Notes: generated by a model not told the origin, from the letters alone. A stretch of 64,000 nt of DNA from an uncultured Oscillospiraceae bacterium (GCA_934446565.1 CAKSEO010000007.1:1-64000), one strand, 5' to 3'; positions 8,653 through 17,422 are shown, counted from the first letter of the stretch. Program-made: numbers and translations.

Positions 8653-9978
8653 TCAGTCCAGACCGAGGGTTTCAGAATTTATATCGTAGTTGTAGTCGGT
8701 CTTCCACTTCTCGTATTCAGTGTTGTAGAGCTTGGTCTTTTCGTTTTCGAGGAGATAGGCCTGGAGGTCCTCGGTGCTTGCTTTCAGAACTTCGTCGTTG
8801 ACAGTCACTTCGTCTACGTATTTCACGATGTAATAGCCGAAATCAGTTATTGCGGTAGCAACATCGCCGGGATTCTCGATATTCATTGCACATTCCTCGA
8901 ACTCCGTGCCGTATACCTCAGTACCCGGAGTAACAAGGAATGTACCGTTTCCGCCGTCCTCTCCGTACTCCTCCATCAGCTTGTCGAAATCCTCACCGGC
9001 GTTTATCTTAGCCATTATCTCGTCGTACTTGTCCTGGATATCCGCGAGCTTGTCCTGGCGATACTCGTCAGCGTCGTCGTTGCGGTCGGCACTGCGGAGC
9101 TGCTGCATGAGAGAATAAACCGTGGAATTGAATCCGACAAGTATCCCCTTGACTGCACGGGAGCCTTCCGGTATCCAGATGTTGGCGTAGGTCTGACCGT
9201 AGTAAGTAGCGGGGTTGCTTTCATACTGCGACTTCAGGGAATCTATCAGGGTGTTCATCTGTTCCTCTGCCTGCTCATAGGAATAGGTGGCGTCCTTTCC
9301 TATCTCATCGGTGAGTTTCTGCTTTATGACAGTTATCTCCTGCCAGCCGTACAGAGTGTCCATAGTAAGCCCGCAGTCGTCAAGTATTTGCTGGAACTTT
9401 TCTTCCGCCTGCGCGGTCAGCTCATCGTCTGTAAGGCTGTCGTCAGCGGAGGAAATGGTGCTTTTAAGGCTGGTTTTGATGGATTCAATGCCGGATTCCA
9501 CCTGGCTGCGGATATCCGCCTCTTCCTCATCAGAGATCGTCATGCCATATTCTGCAAACTTCTCGCGGACTATCCTGTCTTCGATTATCGCGTCAATTAT
9601 CTGCTGGCGCGCCTGCTTTATCGTGTCGGCGTTAGCGCCATCGGTGTCGTTATCGTAGCCGCTGCGCTCTAAGTAGTACTTGTATTCCCTCAGGAAGTCG
9701 CCGAATGTGATGTCCATTCCCTCCGAGCCGTTGGACGGAGAGGCAACGACTGTATCCGCAGGCGTTCCGGATTCCGCGATGGAGGGCACCGGCTCAGGCT
9801 CAGCGGTTTCCGCTGTCTGAGAGCCGCTTTCTGCAGTGGAAGCGCTGGATTCCCCGGAAGCGTCAGCCGTAACAACGGACGAGCTGTCGCCGGAGGATGT
9901 GCTCTTTATGCTGCACGCGGTGGTCGAGAGGATAACTGCCGCTGCTGTGAGTGCGGCAATGGTTTTTGTGAGTTTCAT
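8653..9978 (-). CDS. PrsA-like foldase lipoprotein with altered PPIase site
   Basis: A 441-residue lipoprotein: signal peptide MKLTKTIAALTAAAVILSTTAC with the lipobox cysteine at residue 22, a Ser/Glu-rich linker, a SurA/PrsA-like helical N domain (about 80-250) and a C-terminal parvulin-like domain (about 270-410). At the usual HIL beta-strand the sequence reads KGILVGF, and the late GYH motif reads GYYIV. The two histidines normally in the isomerase pocket are therefore absent, suggesting a chaperone-only role. ATG 9978 is chosen for the signal peptide and for AAAGGAC upstream. It follows its paralogue by 19 bases. Confidence 0.75.
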   Translation of the reverse strand: MKLTKTIAALTAAAVILSTTACSIKSTSSGDSSSVVTADASGESSASTAESGSQTAETAEPEPVPSIAESGTPADTVVASPSNGSEGMDITFGDFLREYKYYLERSGYDNDTDGANADTIKQARQQIIDAIIEDRIVREKFAEYGMTISDEEEADIRSQVESGIESIKTSLKSTISSADDSLTDDELTAQAEEKFQQILDDCGLTMDTLYGWQEITVIKQKLTDEIGKDATYSYEQAEEQMNTLIDSLKSQYESNPATYYGQTYANIWIPEGSRAVKGILVGFNSTVYSLMQQLRSADRNDDADEYRQDKLADIQDKYDEIMAKINAGEDFDKLMEEYGEDGGNGTFLVTPGTEVYGTEFEECAMNIENPGDVATAITDFGYYIVKYVDEVTVNDEVLKASTEDLQAYLLENEKTKLYNTEYEKWKTDYNYDINSETLGLD

Positions 9979-9997
9979 TTTTATCGTCCTTTCTGGT

Positions 9998-11314
9998 TCA
10001 GGCTGCCGTGGATTCGGCGGAAGTTTCCTGCTCTTCCGGAGCGGAGCTGCTGTCCGCAGCGGGAGCTGTCGTGGAGGCAGCTTCGGCAGTATCTGATTTG
10101 CTGATATCCAGCTTTGTGTAATCAAAATCGTATGCGTATTCCTCGCGCCAGCCCTGCATCGCGGTGTTGTACGCTGTGGTGGCTGCGTTGGACTGCATGT
10201 TCTCGTATATTGCGTCTATAAGCGCCTTTTCGTTCTCCTCGGTCATTACTGCGTCTGCGGCGTACATTACAACATGCCAGCCCAGGTCAGTGCCGACAAG
10301 CTTGTAATCGCCGACATTCTCGAGCTCATACGCCGCCTGCTGGAATTCCGCGTAGTAGCTTTCGCCGTTGGGAACTACCAGATAGCCGTCCGGATTGCTG
10401 GACAGCCCGGTGTCCTCGGAGTATTCCTTTGCGAGTTCATCGAAATCCGCGCCGTTGTCGAGCATGTTCTTTATCTCCTCGATACGCGGACGGAGGTTCT
10501 CGAGAGCCTTTTCCCGTGCTTTCTCCGCGCCGGCTTCGTCGTTGTTTTCGCGGCAGGCGGTTATCTCGGTGGAATCGTTGGAGTCGAATTTTATCAGGAT
10601 ATGCTTTATCATGCGGGAGTTATCCGGCAGCCAGTAATACTTGTAGTACAGATCCTGTTCGTAATCAGCCGGGCTGTTTTCGTAGACCTGCTTGATCCCG
10701 GCAACTATCTCGGCGTACTCAGCCTCAGCGTCGCTGTATTCAACGGGGTCTTCCTCGGCAAGCTTTGCCTTGAGCTTGTCGGCGGTCACGGCGTTGCGGT
10801 ACCACATAAGGATATCGTCCCTTGTCATGCCGCAATCGGTCAGCTTTTCGTCAAATATCTTCTCTGCCTCCGCAAGTATCGCGGCGTCGCCGTTTACTTC
10901 GCTGGTACCGGATTCCCCGGCGTTGACGTAGCTCTTGAAACTTTCGATGGAGCTTTCTATGTAGCTGTTGTAGTCGCTCTCAATACTGTCCAGCTCGTCT
11001 TGAGTGAACTGGTCTACGCCGTACTCCTTCGCCTTTTCGAGCACTATTTTTTCGTTTGCAAGGTAGTTTATGATAGATTCGCGCTGCGACCTGCACTTGT
11101 CCTTTACCTCGTCGGCGGTGTCGTCGGCTATCTGGTTGACCAGCAGCCAGTATTTATACTCCTTGCTGAACGCGTCGTAGCTTACGGTGAGCGCTTTTTT
11201 GTCGGCCACCTTTCCAGTAGGCCAAGCCGCGTCCGACGATGAGCGCACAGAGCAGCCGCAGACCAGCGCCATCATTATTGCAGCCGCACCGGCGGCTAAT
11301 TTTCTGAAATGCAT
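9998..11314 (-). CDS. PrsA-like peptidyl-prolyl isomerase lipoprotein
   Basis: A 438-residue extracytoplasmic foldase. The signal peptide ends in the lipobox ALVCGC (Cys20), followed by a helical chaperone domain and a parvulin-type rotamase domain that keeps its hallmark residues (KHILIKF near residue 245 and GWHVVMY near 375). It probably assists folding of exported proteins at the outer membrane face. The C terminus is low-complexity Ser/Ala/Glu. ATG 11314 follows GGAAAGG and gives a clean signal peptide; an upstream in-frame start would spoil it. First gene of a three-gene operon; it and the next gene arose by duplication. Confidence 0.78.
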   Translation of the reverse strand: MHFRKLAAGAAAIMMALVCGCSVRSSSDAAWPTGKVADKKALTVSYDAFSKEYKYWLLVNQIADDTADEVKDKCRSQRESIINYLANEKIVLEKAKEYGVDQFTQDELDSIESDYNSYIESSIESFKSYVNAGESGTSEVNGDAAILAEAEKIFDEKLTDCGMTRDDILMWYRNAVTADKLKAKLAEEDPVEYSDAEAEYAEIVAGIKQVYENSPADYEQDLYYKYYWLPDNSRMIKHILIKFDSNDSTEITACRENNDEAGAEKAREKALENLRPRIEEIKNMLDNGADFDELAKEYSEDTGLSSNPDGYLVVPNGESYYAEFQQAAYELENVGDYKLVGTDLGWHVVMYAADAVMTEENEKALIDAIYENMQSNAATTAYNTAMQGWREEYAYDFDYTKLDISKSDTAEAASTTAPAADSSSAPEEQETSAESTAA

Positions 11315-11364
11315 TTTTCTTTCCTTTCCGGAGCGCAAAGCTCCCTCTTATACATATCAAATTC

Positions 11365-11393
11365 ATTATAACATATATCGGAGAAAAAATAAA
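11365..11393 (-). promoter_or_regulatory. Promoter of the prsA-like operon
   Basis: Minus-strand TGTTATAAT (extended -10) with TTTATT 17 bp upstream. It fits the three-gene operon starting at 11314. Confidence 0.55.
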
Positions 11394-11455
11394 TACAAAA
11401 AAACGTGATACCGTATGAAATATTTCTGAAAAGTGATGTTTTTTTCCATGATTTA

Positions 11456-11464
11456 TGGTATAAT
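11456..11464 (+). promoter_or_regulatory. Extended -10 promoter of the BMP lipoprotein gene
   Basis: TGGTATAAT matches an extended -10 element (TGnTATAAT). No good -35 is visible. It is about 80 bases before the lipoprotein start and diverges from the promoter at 11365. Confidence 0.5.
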
Positions 11465-11542
11465 GGAGATGTACAGACATATTGCGCAGTTTTTAAAAAC
11501 TGAAAGTATAACAAGCTATACAATATACCGGAGGTATTTGAT

Positions 11543-12727
11543 ATGAAAAACAGGATCCTGAAAAGCATTGCAGCAGCTCTTGCGCTGTGCACGGCAATGC
11601 TGACCTTTACAGCTTGCAGCGGCGGCGATTCAACGCCGGGAACTGCGGAGGGCACCGGAGAGGCAACGTCCGAAACCGCCGAAGCGGAACCCGCAGCCAA
11701 GATAGGCTTTATTTACAACGGCAGCATTGACGGAGAGAGCTTCACCGCAGACATCAACACACAGCGCATAAAAGCAGAACAGTACTCAAACATCGAATCG
11801 GAATACATCGAAAACGTTAGCGTATCTGATTTCGCGCGAGCAGTGAAAATGCTGGTGGAGGACGGCTGTACGCACATCGTGTCCGGCAGCCCTGTATTTG
11901 CACATTCGATAAACCCTGTGTCACAGCAATACATGAACATCAACTTCATCGACTACGGTTCCAGCATGCGCTCCGTGAATATCTACGCCTATACTGAGGC
12001 GGTATATCAGGGCGCGTATATCGCGGGAATGGTCGCTGCGTACAATTCCGAGAGCGAGAAGATAGGCATGGTGGTAGACCCGTCCATGCTCTACACCGTT
12101 CAGGTGGTAGACGCGGCGGCGCTTGGCACACAGATCGTGTATTCAACGGCGCAGCTCATCACCGCGACAGCGCATGCTGACAGTGAGATAGACAATGCAG
12201 TGGACGCGCTCAAAGCACAGGGCTGCGAGGTAATAATAAGCTATACAGCCTCTGGTGAAACCGTTGATTACTGTGGCAAAAAGGGCATCAAGGTCATTGG
12301 AAACCTGGATTATACCGATGATTCTGCAGATTACGACACCATGCTGATGTACTACTATTCCTCCCGCGACAGTTTCTACCTGTCGCAGTACAAGGCGATG
12401 CAGCTCGGCACATGGCAGCCGGAATCCTATATGGGCAACCTCGGGAACGGAATTATCTGCGTGTCTGACGCGCTCCCCGCCGCAAAGGACGGTACGCAGG
12501 ACATCATGGATGCGCTTGTCCCCAAGGTTTCGACGGGAGCGGCGTACATCTTCGCGGGTCAGCTAAAGGATATCAACGGCTCGATAAAGCAGCGCGATGA
12601 CGCAATGATGGCGACCAGCGAGATACTGAATCTTTCCTGGTATGTCGAGGGCGTGGATATATCGCTTGACAGCTTCATAGTTTCAAAGGATAACATTGAA
12701 AGCGTCGAGCTAGTTATAAAGAAGTGA
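11543..12727 (+). CDS. BMP-family substrate-binding lipoprotein
   Basis: A 394-residue lipoprotein with signal peptide and lipobox (MLTFTAC, Cys25) and a periplasmic-binding fold of the BMP/Med family (IGFIYNGS; QGAYIAGMVAAYNSE; KIGMVVDP). BMP proteins capture nucleosides or related ligands for ABC importers. No permease or ATPase gene is adjacent, so the partner and ligand are unknown. GGAGG lies 8 bases before the ATG. Its transcript should run through the hairpin repeat at 12765-12964 to the terminator at 12963-12994. Confidence 0.8.
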   Translation: MKNRILKSIAAALALCTAMLTFTACSGGDSTPGTAEGTGEATSETAEAEPAAKIGFIYNGSIDGESFTADINTQRIKAEQYSNIESEYIENVSVSDFARAVKMLVEDGCTHIVSGSPVFAHSINPVSQQYMNINFIDYGSSMRSVNIYAYTEAVYQGAYIAGMVAAYNSESEKIGMVVDPSMLYTVQVVDAAALGTQIVYSTAQLITATAHADSEIDNAVDALKAQGCEVIISYTASGETVDYCGKKGIKVIGNLDYTDDSADYDTMLMYYYSSRDSFYLSQYKAMQLGTWQPESYMGNLGNGIICVSDALPAAKDGTQDIMDALVPKVSTGAAYIFAGQLKDINGSIKQRDDAMMATSEILNLSWYVEGVDISLDSFIVSKDNIESVELVIKK

Positions 12728-12737
12728 CTATAATAGA

Positions 12738-12766
12738 TAAGGGGGGCTGTGTTGTTCACTGCCCCT
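12738..12766 (-). terminator. Left terminator hairpin flanking repeat copy 1
   Basis: On the minus strand AGGGGCAGTG and CACAGCCCCC pair around AACAA and are followed by T-rich CTTATCTATTATAG. It shares 17 bases (GGGGCTGTGTTGTTCAC) with the right-hand terminator at 12963. It would stop leftward transcripts from the FliD-like gene after they have crossed the repeat. Confidence 0.55.
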
Positions 12767-12964
12767 CAGACCGTCGAAAAAGTCACTAAAGTGACTTTTC
12801 CGCCGAACATCCGCGCCGCGCGCACAGCGTAAGGCGTAGCCGTCGCCAGCGTAGCCTAGACACTTGCGCGGATAGAAGTGTTTTTTGCCCCGGGAAACCC
12901 GGAGCAAAAAACGGATTTCAAAAGCCCGCTTCGCGGGCAAATTCGATTTTTTCGACAAGCTGAG
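12765..12964. repeat. Nested-hairpin repeat, copy 1 (about 200 bp)
   Basis: The ends are inverted (CTCAG..CGTCGAAAAA and TTTTTCGAC..CTGAG), so the whole unit can fold into one large stem. Inside are an 8-bp stem AAGTCACT/AGTGACTT (12780-12797), a 15-bp stem closing on CCCGGG-AAA (12880-12912) and GCCCGC-TTC-GCGGGC (12924-12938), plus a variable central arm enclosed by ATCCGCGC/GCGCGGAT. The outer parts are near-identical to copy 2 at 46021-46204, while the centre differs. It is flanked by 17-bp direct repeats that are part of terminator hairpins. No credible coding capacity. Confidence 0.85.
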
Positions 12965-12994
12965 GGGCTGTGTTGTTCACAGCCCCTTATTTTT
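12963..12994 (+). terminator. Right terminator hairpin flanking repeat copy 1
   Basis: AGGGGCTGTG and CACAGCCCCT form a perfect 10-bp stem with TTGTT loop, followed by TATTTTT. It ends the BMP lipoprotein transcript. Its T-run overlaps the stop codon of the converging FliD-like gene. Confidence 0.85.
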
Positions 12995-13721
12995 ATGCAT
13001 ATGTACTTAACATTGCGCCGATGTTGTAAGTGTAGCTCGGAGTTACTGTATTCGAATAGGAGAACAGCCCTCCGGAGCTTCCCTGCAACCGCTTTATCTG
13101 GTCGGCTTTTTGCGACACCTTAGAGGCGAAACCGCCCCTGCCGAAAGTGGACTTGAACTCATAAGCCTTGATGCCGTCCAGCTTATCCTTGTCAAAGGTG
13201 AGCTTGTTGTCGTCGCCGAGGGTTATCCCCGCCCGCTTGAGCGCACTGCTGTACACCTTTGCGGTGTTGACCATGATAACGCCCTTTTGCAGCACCGACT
13301 GATTTTCGGATTCGCCCAGAGCGCCTACCATGTCGTTGTAGTCGTCAACAAAGCTCTGTATTTTCTTTGCCGCAGCTTCGGTATCGACCTCATCGTCAAA
13401 TCCCAGACCATTTGCGTAATCCGCAAGGGCATTCGCCGACGCTGACGCGCTGTTTGCCGCAGATTTTACCGTGACGGTCTTGTCGGCCTTTTCCGTATCC
13501 TCGCTGTCGGGGAATATGGAGCTGTACAGCTTTTTGTACTGCGCCTTGAAGTAGTCGTTCTTGCCTTTCAGGATATTGTCCATCGCGTCGTTTACCGACG
13601 TGGTGTTCGTTTCTGTTGAGAAGGAGCTCTTTGAGAACAGGCTTCCAGTGCTTACGCCGGTTTTCGCCGACGCCTGCGCCATTTTGAGCTGGACCATCGC
13701 CATACTGCCAACTGTTGCCAT
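12993..13721 (-). CDS. Orphan FliD C-terminal-domain-like protein
   Basis: A 242-residue protein without signal peptide. The block SFVDDYNDMVGAL, followed about 50 residues later by AGITLGDDNKLTFDKDKLD, matches the C-terminal half of flagellar cap protein FliD (hook-associated protein 2), including the late typical pattern GI-x-x-DG/N-KLT-x-D-x-x-KL. The N-terminal half (MATVGSMAMVQLKMAQASAK) does not look like FliD. No other flagellar gene is in the window, so a filament-cap role is unsupported. GGAGGTG precedes the ATG and it lies 32 bases after the CofE-like gene, likely co-transcribed with pyrE. Confidence 0.55.
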   Translation of the reverse strand: MATVGSMAMVQLKMAQASAKTGVSTGSLFSKSSFSTETNTTSVNDAMDNILKGKNDYFKAQYKKLYSSIFPDSEDTEKADKTVTVKSAANSASASANALADYANGLGFDDEVDTEAAAKKIQSFVDDYNDMVGALGESENQSVLQKGVIMVNTAKVYSSALKRAGITLGDDNKLTFDKDKLDGIKAYEFKSTFGRGGFASKVSQKADQIKRLQGSSGGLFSYSNTVTPSYTYNIGAMLSTYA

Positions 13722-13753
13722 AAAAACACCTCCAAATTATTAATAGCTCTCCG

Positions 13754-14455
13754 TCAGGAGACCTTTCTCACGATCGCGATAGGCGTCTGCTGTGAGCACT
13801 GATCAAGGGGATTATCCTTGAACGCCTGTATCGGGAATTCGTCCGGCATGTCCTTGCGGGGCTTGCCGAGGACGTTTGCGCCGATATCGTTCGCGTCGAT
13901 GATAACAACGTCGATCCCGAGGTACTTTGTAAGTCTTTCAGCCACCTCGTCGGGCTTATCCGGAGCCATCTTTGCATAGTGATTATAAGGCGGCAGCGTG
14001 TATTCGCACGGACCGTCGATAGCGCGTGCTTTCATTCCACAGATGTTGTAGAACACGCCGTGCTTGCCGAACAGCTTGCCGATAGCAGCGCAGAACGCCG
14101 CCCACAGCACCTTGACCCTGCCGACCTCTCGAATGCAGAGCTCCATGGTTTCCGGCATTCCAAGGCCGATGCCGTAGTTCGTCTTGACAACGAAGTGCGA
14201 CAGCAGCTTTGCAAGCCTGGATACCTTTATTTCTTCTATCGGAAACGCGCGACCCTGGGAGATCGCAACGATCTTTTCCGACATGATTATCGTGTCGCCG
14301 GGCTGGATGTATTCTCTGACATACTTGTCGAGCACATCCTCCAGCACGTCGTCCTTGGTTATAACGTGAGTTTTTACGGGGTATCTTGCATACCTGCCGT
14401 AATCCGTGTCTATCTCAAGATTCTTGCCCTCGTTGGGCTGAAAAGGCATTTCCAT
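13754..14455 (-). CDS. CofE-like (coenzyme F420-0:glutamate ligase family) protein
   Basis: A 233-residue protein with features of the F420-0:gamma-glutamyl ligase fold: the early PGDTIIMSEKIVAISQGR block (about 50-70), then VVIIDANDIGANVLG (about 183-197). True CofE adds glutamates to coenzyme F420, but F420 is not known from this type of Clostridia and no other F420 synthesis gene is present here. The substrate is therefore unknown. It lies 39 bases after pyrE and probably in the same transcript. Confidence 0.7.
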   Translation of the reverse strand: MEMPFQPNEGKNLEIDTDYGRYARYPVKTHVITKDDVLEDVLDKYVREYIQPGDTIIMSEKIVAISQGRAFPIEEIKVSRLAKLLSHFVVKTNYGIGLGMPETMELCIREVGRVKVLWAAFCAAIGKLFGKHGVFYNICGMKARAIDGPCEYTLPPYNHYAKMAPDKPDEVAERLTKYLGIDVVIIDANDIGANVLGKPRKDMPDEFPIQAFKDNPLDQCSQQTPIAIVRKVS

Positions 14456-14494
14456 TTCGTTTTCCCCTATTTCCCCGGATATTACAGGCAGTTA

Positions 14495-15151
14495 TCAGCC
14501 TACTCCGTATACCTTTCTGTATTCTTTCATCTTCTCGACGTACTCCTTGCCCGGGATAACGTCGTTCTCGAGCGCGTCGATGATATCGTTGATGGTGACG
14601 ATGGAGTAAACCTTTACGCCGAACTCGTCGTAAACTTCCTGTACCGCGGACTTATCGGAGGTAAGTCCCTTTTCCATGCGGTCAACGGTGATGATCATGC
14701 CCTCGATGTCGATCTTGGCAGCGCCCTGGAGCTTGGGAAGCACCTCGCGCAGAGCCTTGCCGGAGGTCATAACGTCCTCGATGATAACGACTTTCTCGCC
14801 GTCCTCGAGGGTCTTGCCTACGAACATTCCGCCCTCGCCGTGATCCTTGACTTCCTTGCGGTCGAAGCAGTAGTTCACGTCAACGCCGAACTTGTTGTAC
14901 AGTGCGGTACAGGCGGAAACGGAAAGCGGGATACCCTTGTAAGCGGGACCGAAAAGGGTCTGGGGCTTGAGCCCGTTCTCCATGATGCACTCAGCGTAGA
15001 ATTCGCCGAGCTTTGCGAGCTGTGCGCCGGTCTTGTAGTTACCCGCGTTGATGAAGTAGGGAGCCAGTCTGCCGCTCTTGAGGGTGAACTCGCCGAACTT
15101 GAGCACGCCGCTGTCTACCATGAACTTGATAAAGCTTTCTTTGTATGTCAT
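14495..15151 (-). CDS. pyrE: Orotate phosphoribosyltransferase
   Basis: Converts orotate and PRPP to orotidine 5'-monophosphate in UMP synthesis. The 218-residue protein has the PRPP-binding signature VVIIEDVMTSGKA, the FGPAYKGIPLS block and the N-terminal FTLKSGRLAPYFINAG typical of PyrE. GGAGG precedes the ATG. A short hairpin (ATGCCC-TT-GGGCAT, 15166-15179) sits directly before the ribosome site in the 40-nt leader and could affect translation. Other pyr genes are not nearby. Confidence 0.95.
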   Translation of the reverse strand: MTYKESFIKFMVDSGVLKFGEFTLKSGRLAPYFINAGNYKTGAQLAKLGEFYAECIMENGLKPQTLFGPAYKGIPLSVSACTALYNKFGVDVNYCFDRKEVKDHGEGGMFVGKTLEDGEKVVIIEDVMTSGKALREVLPKLQGAAKIDIEGMIITVDRMEKGLTSDKSAVQEVYDEFGVKVYSIVTINDIIDALENDVIPGKEYVEKMKEYRKVYGVG

Positions 15152-15196
15152 TTATTATTCCTCCAATGCCCTTGGGCATAATATTTCATTGTTTAT

Positions 15197-15225
15197 ATTA
15201 TATCACACTATATTTATAATTGCAA
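15197..15225 (-). promoter_or_regulatory. pyrE promoter
   Basis: Minus strand TTGCAA, 17-bp spacer, TATAAT. The leader from the predicted start to the ATG is about 40 nt. Confidence 0.75.
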
Positions 15226-15239
15226 GGGTCTGGACAAAT

Positions 15240-15289
15240 TTTTCCACAACGCGAACGCTAAGCGCCGACTTGGCGCGGGTTTATCCACA
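15240..15289 (+). other. Two DnaA-box-like sequences
   Basis: TTATCCACA (15281-15289) is a perfect DnaA box, and TTTTCCACA (15240-15248) differs by one base. They lie between the divergent pyrE and rny promoters. Two boxes could allow DnaA binding, but there is no origin context (no dnaA/dnaN, no AT-rich unwinding element). Confidence 0.35.
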
Positions 15290-15445
15290 GGTGTAGAAAA
15301 AGTTCCAAAAAACCTGCGGGAATATTGTGCAAATGCAACATACGTTGTGCATAAAGGCGCGTTTTTATCCCGATAAAACGACGCCGTGTAACAGGTTTTA
15401 CGTTTTCAACATGTGCATTTTGGTAAAAATCAAGCGGTTTTTCCC

Positions 15446-15474
15446 TTGACATTTTCGTTATTATGTTGTAAAAT
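15446..15474 (+). promoter_or_regulatory. rny promoter
   Basis: TTGACA, 17-bp spacer, TAAAAT: the strongest match in this intergenic region. It predicts a leader of about 300 nt before rny. Confidence 0.8.
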
Positions 15475-15481
15475 AAGTATG

Positions 15482-15780
15482 GGCTTTTCTGCACGGCACG
15501 CCGGCAGAAGCAGCTTACGTTTTTTAATATCTATTGTATAGATGTATGATAGACGTAGTGGCGGTCTAATATATAATAAAAGGAACCCGTTATCTATGCG
15601 GCTCCGCAGCTCCGGGGGGAACTGCGGCGGTCAGTCTGCCATGATTTTTCAGTGTACGCACTGTTTCAAAAGATTTACGCAGCATAGCACTGCGATGAAA
15701 AACCGTCTGCATGGGCGGCAGTTTCATTCCAACAATTGTATATTATTCCCGCCGATCATTAAGAAGGAGGGAAACGAAAG
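15482..15780 (+). other. Long untranslated leader of rny
   Basis: About 300 nt with no credible gene. It can form several hairpins, for example CCGCAG..CTGCGG around a GGGGGG loop near 15605-15630 and arms around 15650-15700. I do not recognise a known riboswitch. RNase Y is often autoregulated through its own message, so a processing site is possible but not shown. A GGAGGG ribosome site ends the leader. Confidence 0.5.
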
Positions 15781-17379
15781 ATGGAACCGATAATAGCGAT
15801 AATCATCGCAGTTGCGGCATTCATCGTCGGCGCAGCCGGGGCAGGTTTCATCTGCTTCAAAATGGGCATAAAGCACCGCATAAAGACAGCGGAAGCCCAG
15901 TTTGAATCCGCAGAGAAAGAATCGGCGCGCATTATCGAAGAAGCTAACGAAAAAGCCGAAGACCGCAAAAAGGCAGCTCTCGTCGAAGCCAAGGACGAGA
16001 TCTACAAAATGCGCTCCGACGCAGAAAAGGAGATCAACCGCTTAAAGGGCGAAACGGACCGCGAGCTGAAAGAACGTCGCGGAGAGCTGTCCCGTTCAGA
16101 GCGCAGACTCCAGCAGAAAGAGGAAAACCTCGACAAAAAGACCGACAAAATGGAGCGCTACGAAGAACAGCTCCACCAGAAGCACAAGAAAGCGGACGAG
16201 AAGATAGCCGAGGCTGAACAGCTCAAGGCTGAACAGGTAGAGACTCTCGAACGCATTTCCGGATTCACCACCGACCAGGCTAAGGAACACCTGCTGTCAC
16301 TGCTGGACAGCGAGCTGACCCACGAAAAGGCTGTAAAGATCACCGCCTATGAGCAGAAGCTCAAGGACGAGGAGGACGAGATCGCAAGAAAGCACATTTC
16401 CCTTGCTATCTCCAGACTTGCAGCGGATACCGTTTCTGAATCCGCAGTTTCCGTAGTCGCTATTCCGAACGACGAAATGAAGGGCCGTATCATCGGCCGC
16501 GAGGGTCGTAATATCCGCGCCCTCGAAACGCTCACCGGCGTTGACCTCATCATTGACGATACTCCCGAGGCGATCACACTGTCGAGCTTCGACCAGGTTC
16601 GTCGCGAGATCGCGCGTATCTCCCTTGAGAGACTTATTCAGGATGGTCGTATCCACCCGGCACGCATTGAGGAAACAGTCGAGAAAGCACGCAAGGAAGT
16701 CGAGCAGCGTATCCGTCAGGAGGGCGAGCGTGCAGTTATGGAGACCAACGTCAACGGTCTTAATCATGAGCTGGTGCGCCTGATAGGCAGACTGAAGTAC
16801 AGAACTTCCTACCGTCAGAATGTTCTCAACCACTCCATCGAGGTCGCTCACCTCGCTGGTATCATGGCGAGCGAGCTCGGCGTTGACGCAGCGCTCGCAA
16901 GACGCGCTGGTCTGCTCCACGATATCGGTAAGGCTCTTGACCATGAGATCGAAGGCTCCCATGTACAGATCGGCGTTGACGTATGCCGCAAGTACAAGGA
17001 AAACCCCGAGGTCATCCACGCTATCGAGGCTCACCACGGCGACGTTGAGTGCCGTACGGTCATCGCTGCCCTTGTTCAGGCTGCCGACGCGATAAGCGCA
17101 GCACGTCCCGCTGCAAGAAGCGAGAACTACGAGAACTACATAAAGCGCCTTGAAAAGCTTGAGGAGATCTGCTGTTCCTACAACGGAGTCGAGAAATCCT
17201 ACGCTATCCAGGCGGGTCGTGAGGTCCGTATCATGATCAAGCCCGAGGCTATCACCGACGACGGCATGAAGGTGCTGGCGCGCGACATAGCAAAGCGCAT
17301 CGAAAACGAGATGGAGTACCCTGGTCAGATAAAGATCAATCTTATCCGGGAAAGCCGCGCAGTAGATTACGCAAAATAA
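15781..17379 (+). CDS. rny: Ribonuclease Y
   Basis: The membrane-anchored endoribonuclease that starts mRNA turnover in many Firmicutes. The 532-residue protein has an N-terminal transmembrane helix (residues 3-25), a long charged coiled coil (about 30-200), a KH RNA-binding domain ([15 protein letters not shown], about 238-252) and an HD metal-dependent phosphohydrolase domain ([12 protein letters not shown], about 378-390). Length and order are standard. It is followed by its own terminator. Confidence 0.97.
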   Translation: MEPIIAIIIAVAAFIVGAAGAGFICFKMGIKHRIKTAEAQFESAEKESARIIEEANEKAEDRKKAALVEAKDEIYKMRSDAEKEINRLKGETDRELKERRGELSRSERRLQQKEENLDKKTDKMERYEEQLHQKHKKADEKIAEAEQLKAEQVETLERISGFTTDQAKEHLLSLLDSELTHEKAVKITAYEQKLKDEEDEIARKHISLAISRLAADTVSESAVSVVAIPNDEMKGRIIGREGRNIRALETLTGVDLIIDDTPEAITLSSFDQVRREIARISLERLIQDGRIHPARIEETVEKARKEVEQRIRQEGERAVMETNVNGLNHELVRLIGRLKYRTSYRQNVLNHSIEVAHLAGIMASELGVDAALARRAGLLHDIGKALDHEIEGSHVQIGVDVCRKYKENPEVIHAIEAHHGDVECRTVIAALVQAADAISAARPAARSENYENYIKRLEKLEEICCSYNGVEKSYAIQAGREVRIMIKPEAITDDGMKVLARDIAKRIENEMEYPGQIKINLIRESRAVDYAK

Positions 17380-17385
17380 AATCCG

Positions 17386-17422
17386 GCGCTCCCTGCAACA
17401 CAGCTGCGGGAGCGCATTTTTT
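17386..17422 (+). terminator. rny terminator
   Basis: GCGCTCCC and GGGAGCGC form an 8-bp stem, followed by ATTTTTT. Confidence 0.85.

Noticed and set aside
12728..12958. Possible small protein inside repeat copy 1 (and its sister at 46019-46204)
   Set aside because: The two peptides match only because the repeat DNA matches. The frames run through hairpins, lack ribosome sites and diverge in the variable centre.
15240..15289. Replication origin
   Set aside because: Only two DnaA-like boxes, no dnaA or dnaN and no AT-rich unwinding region.
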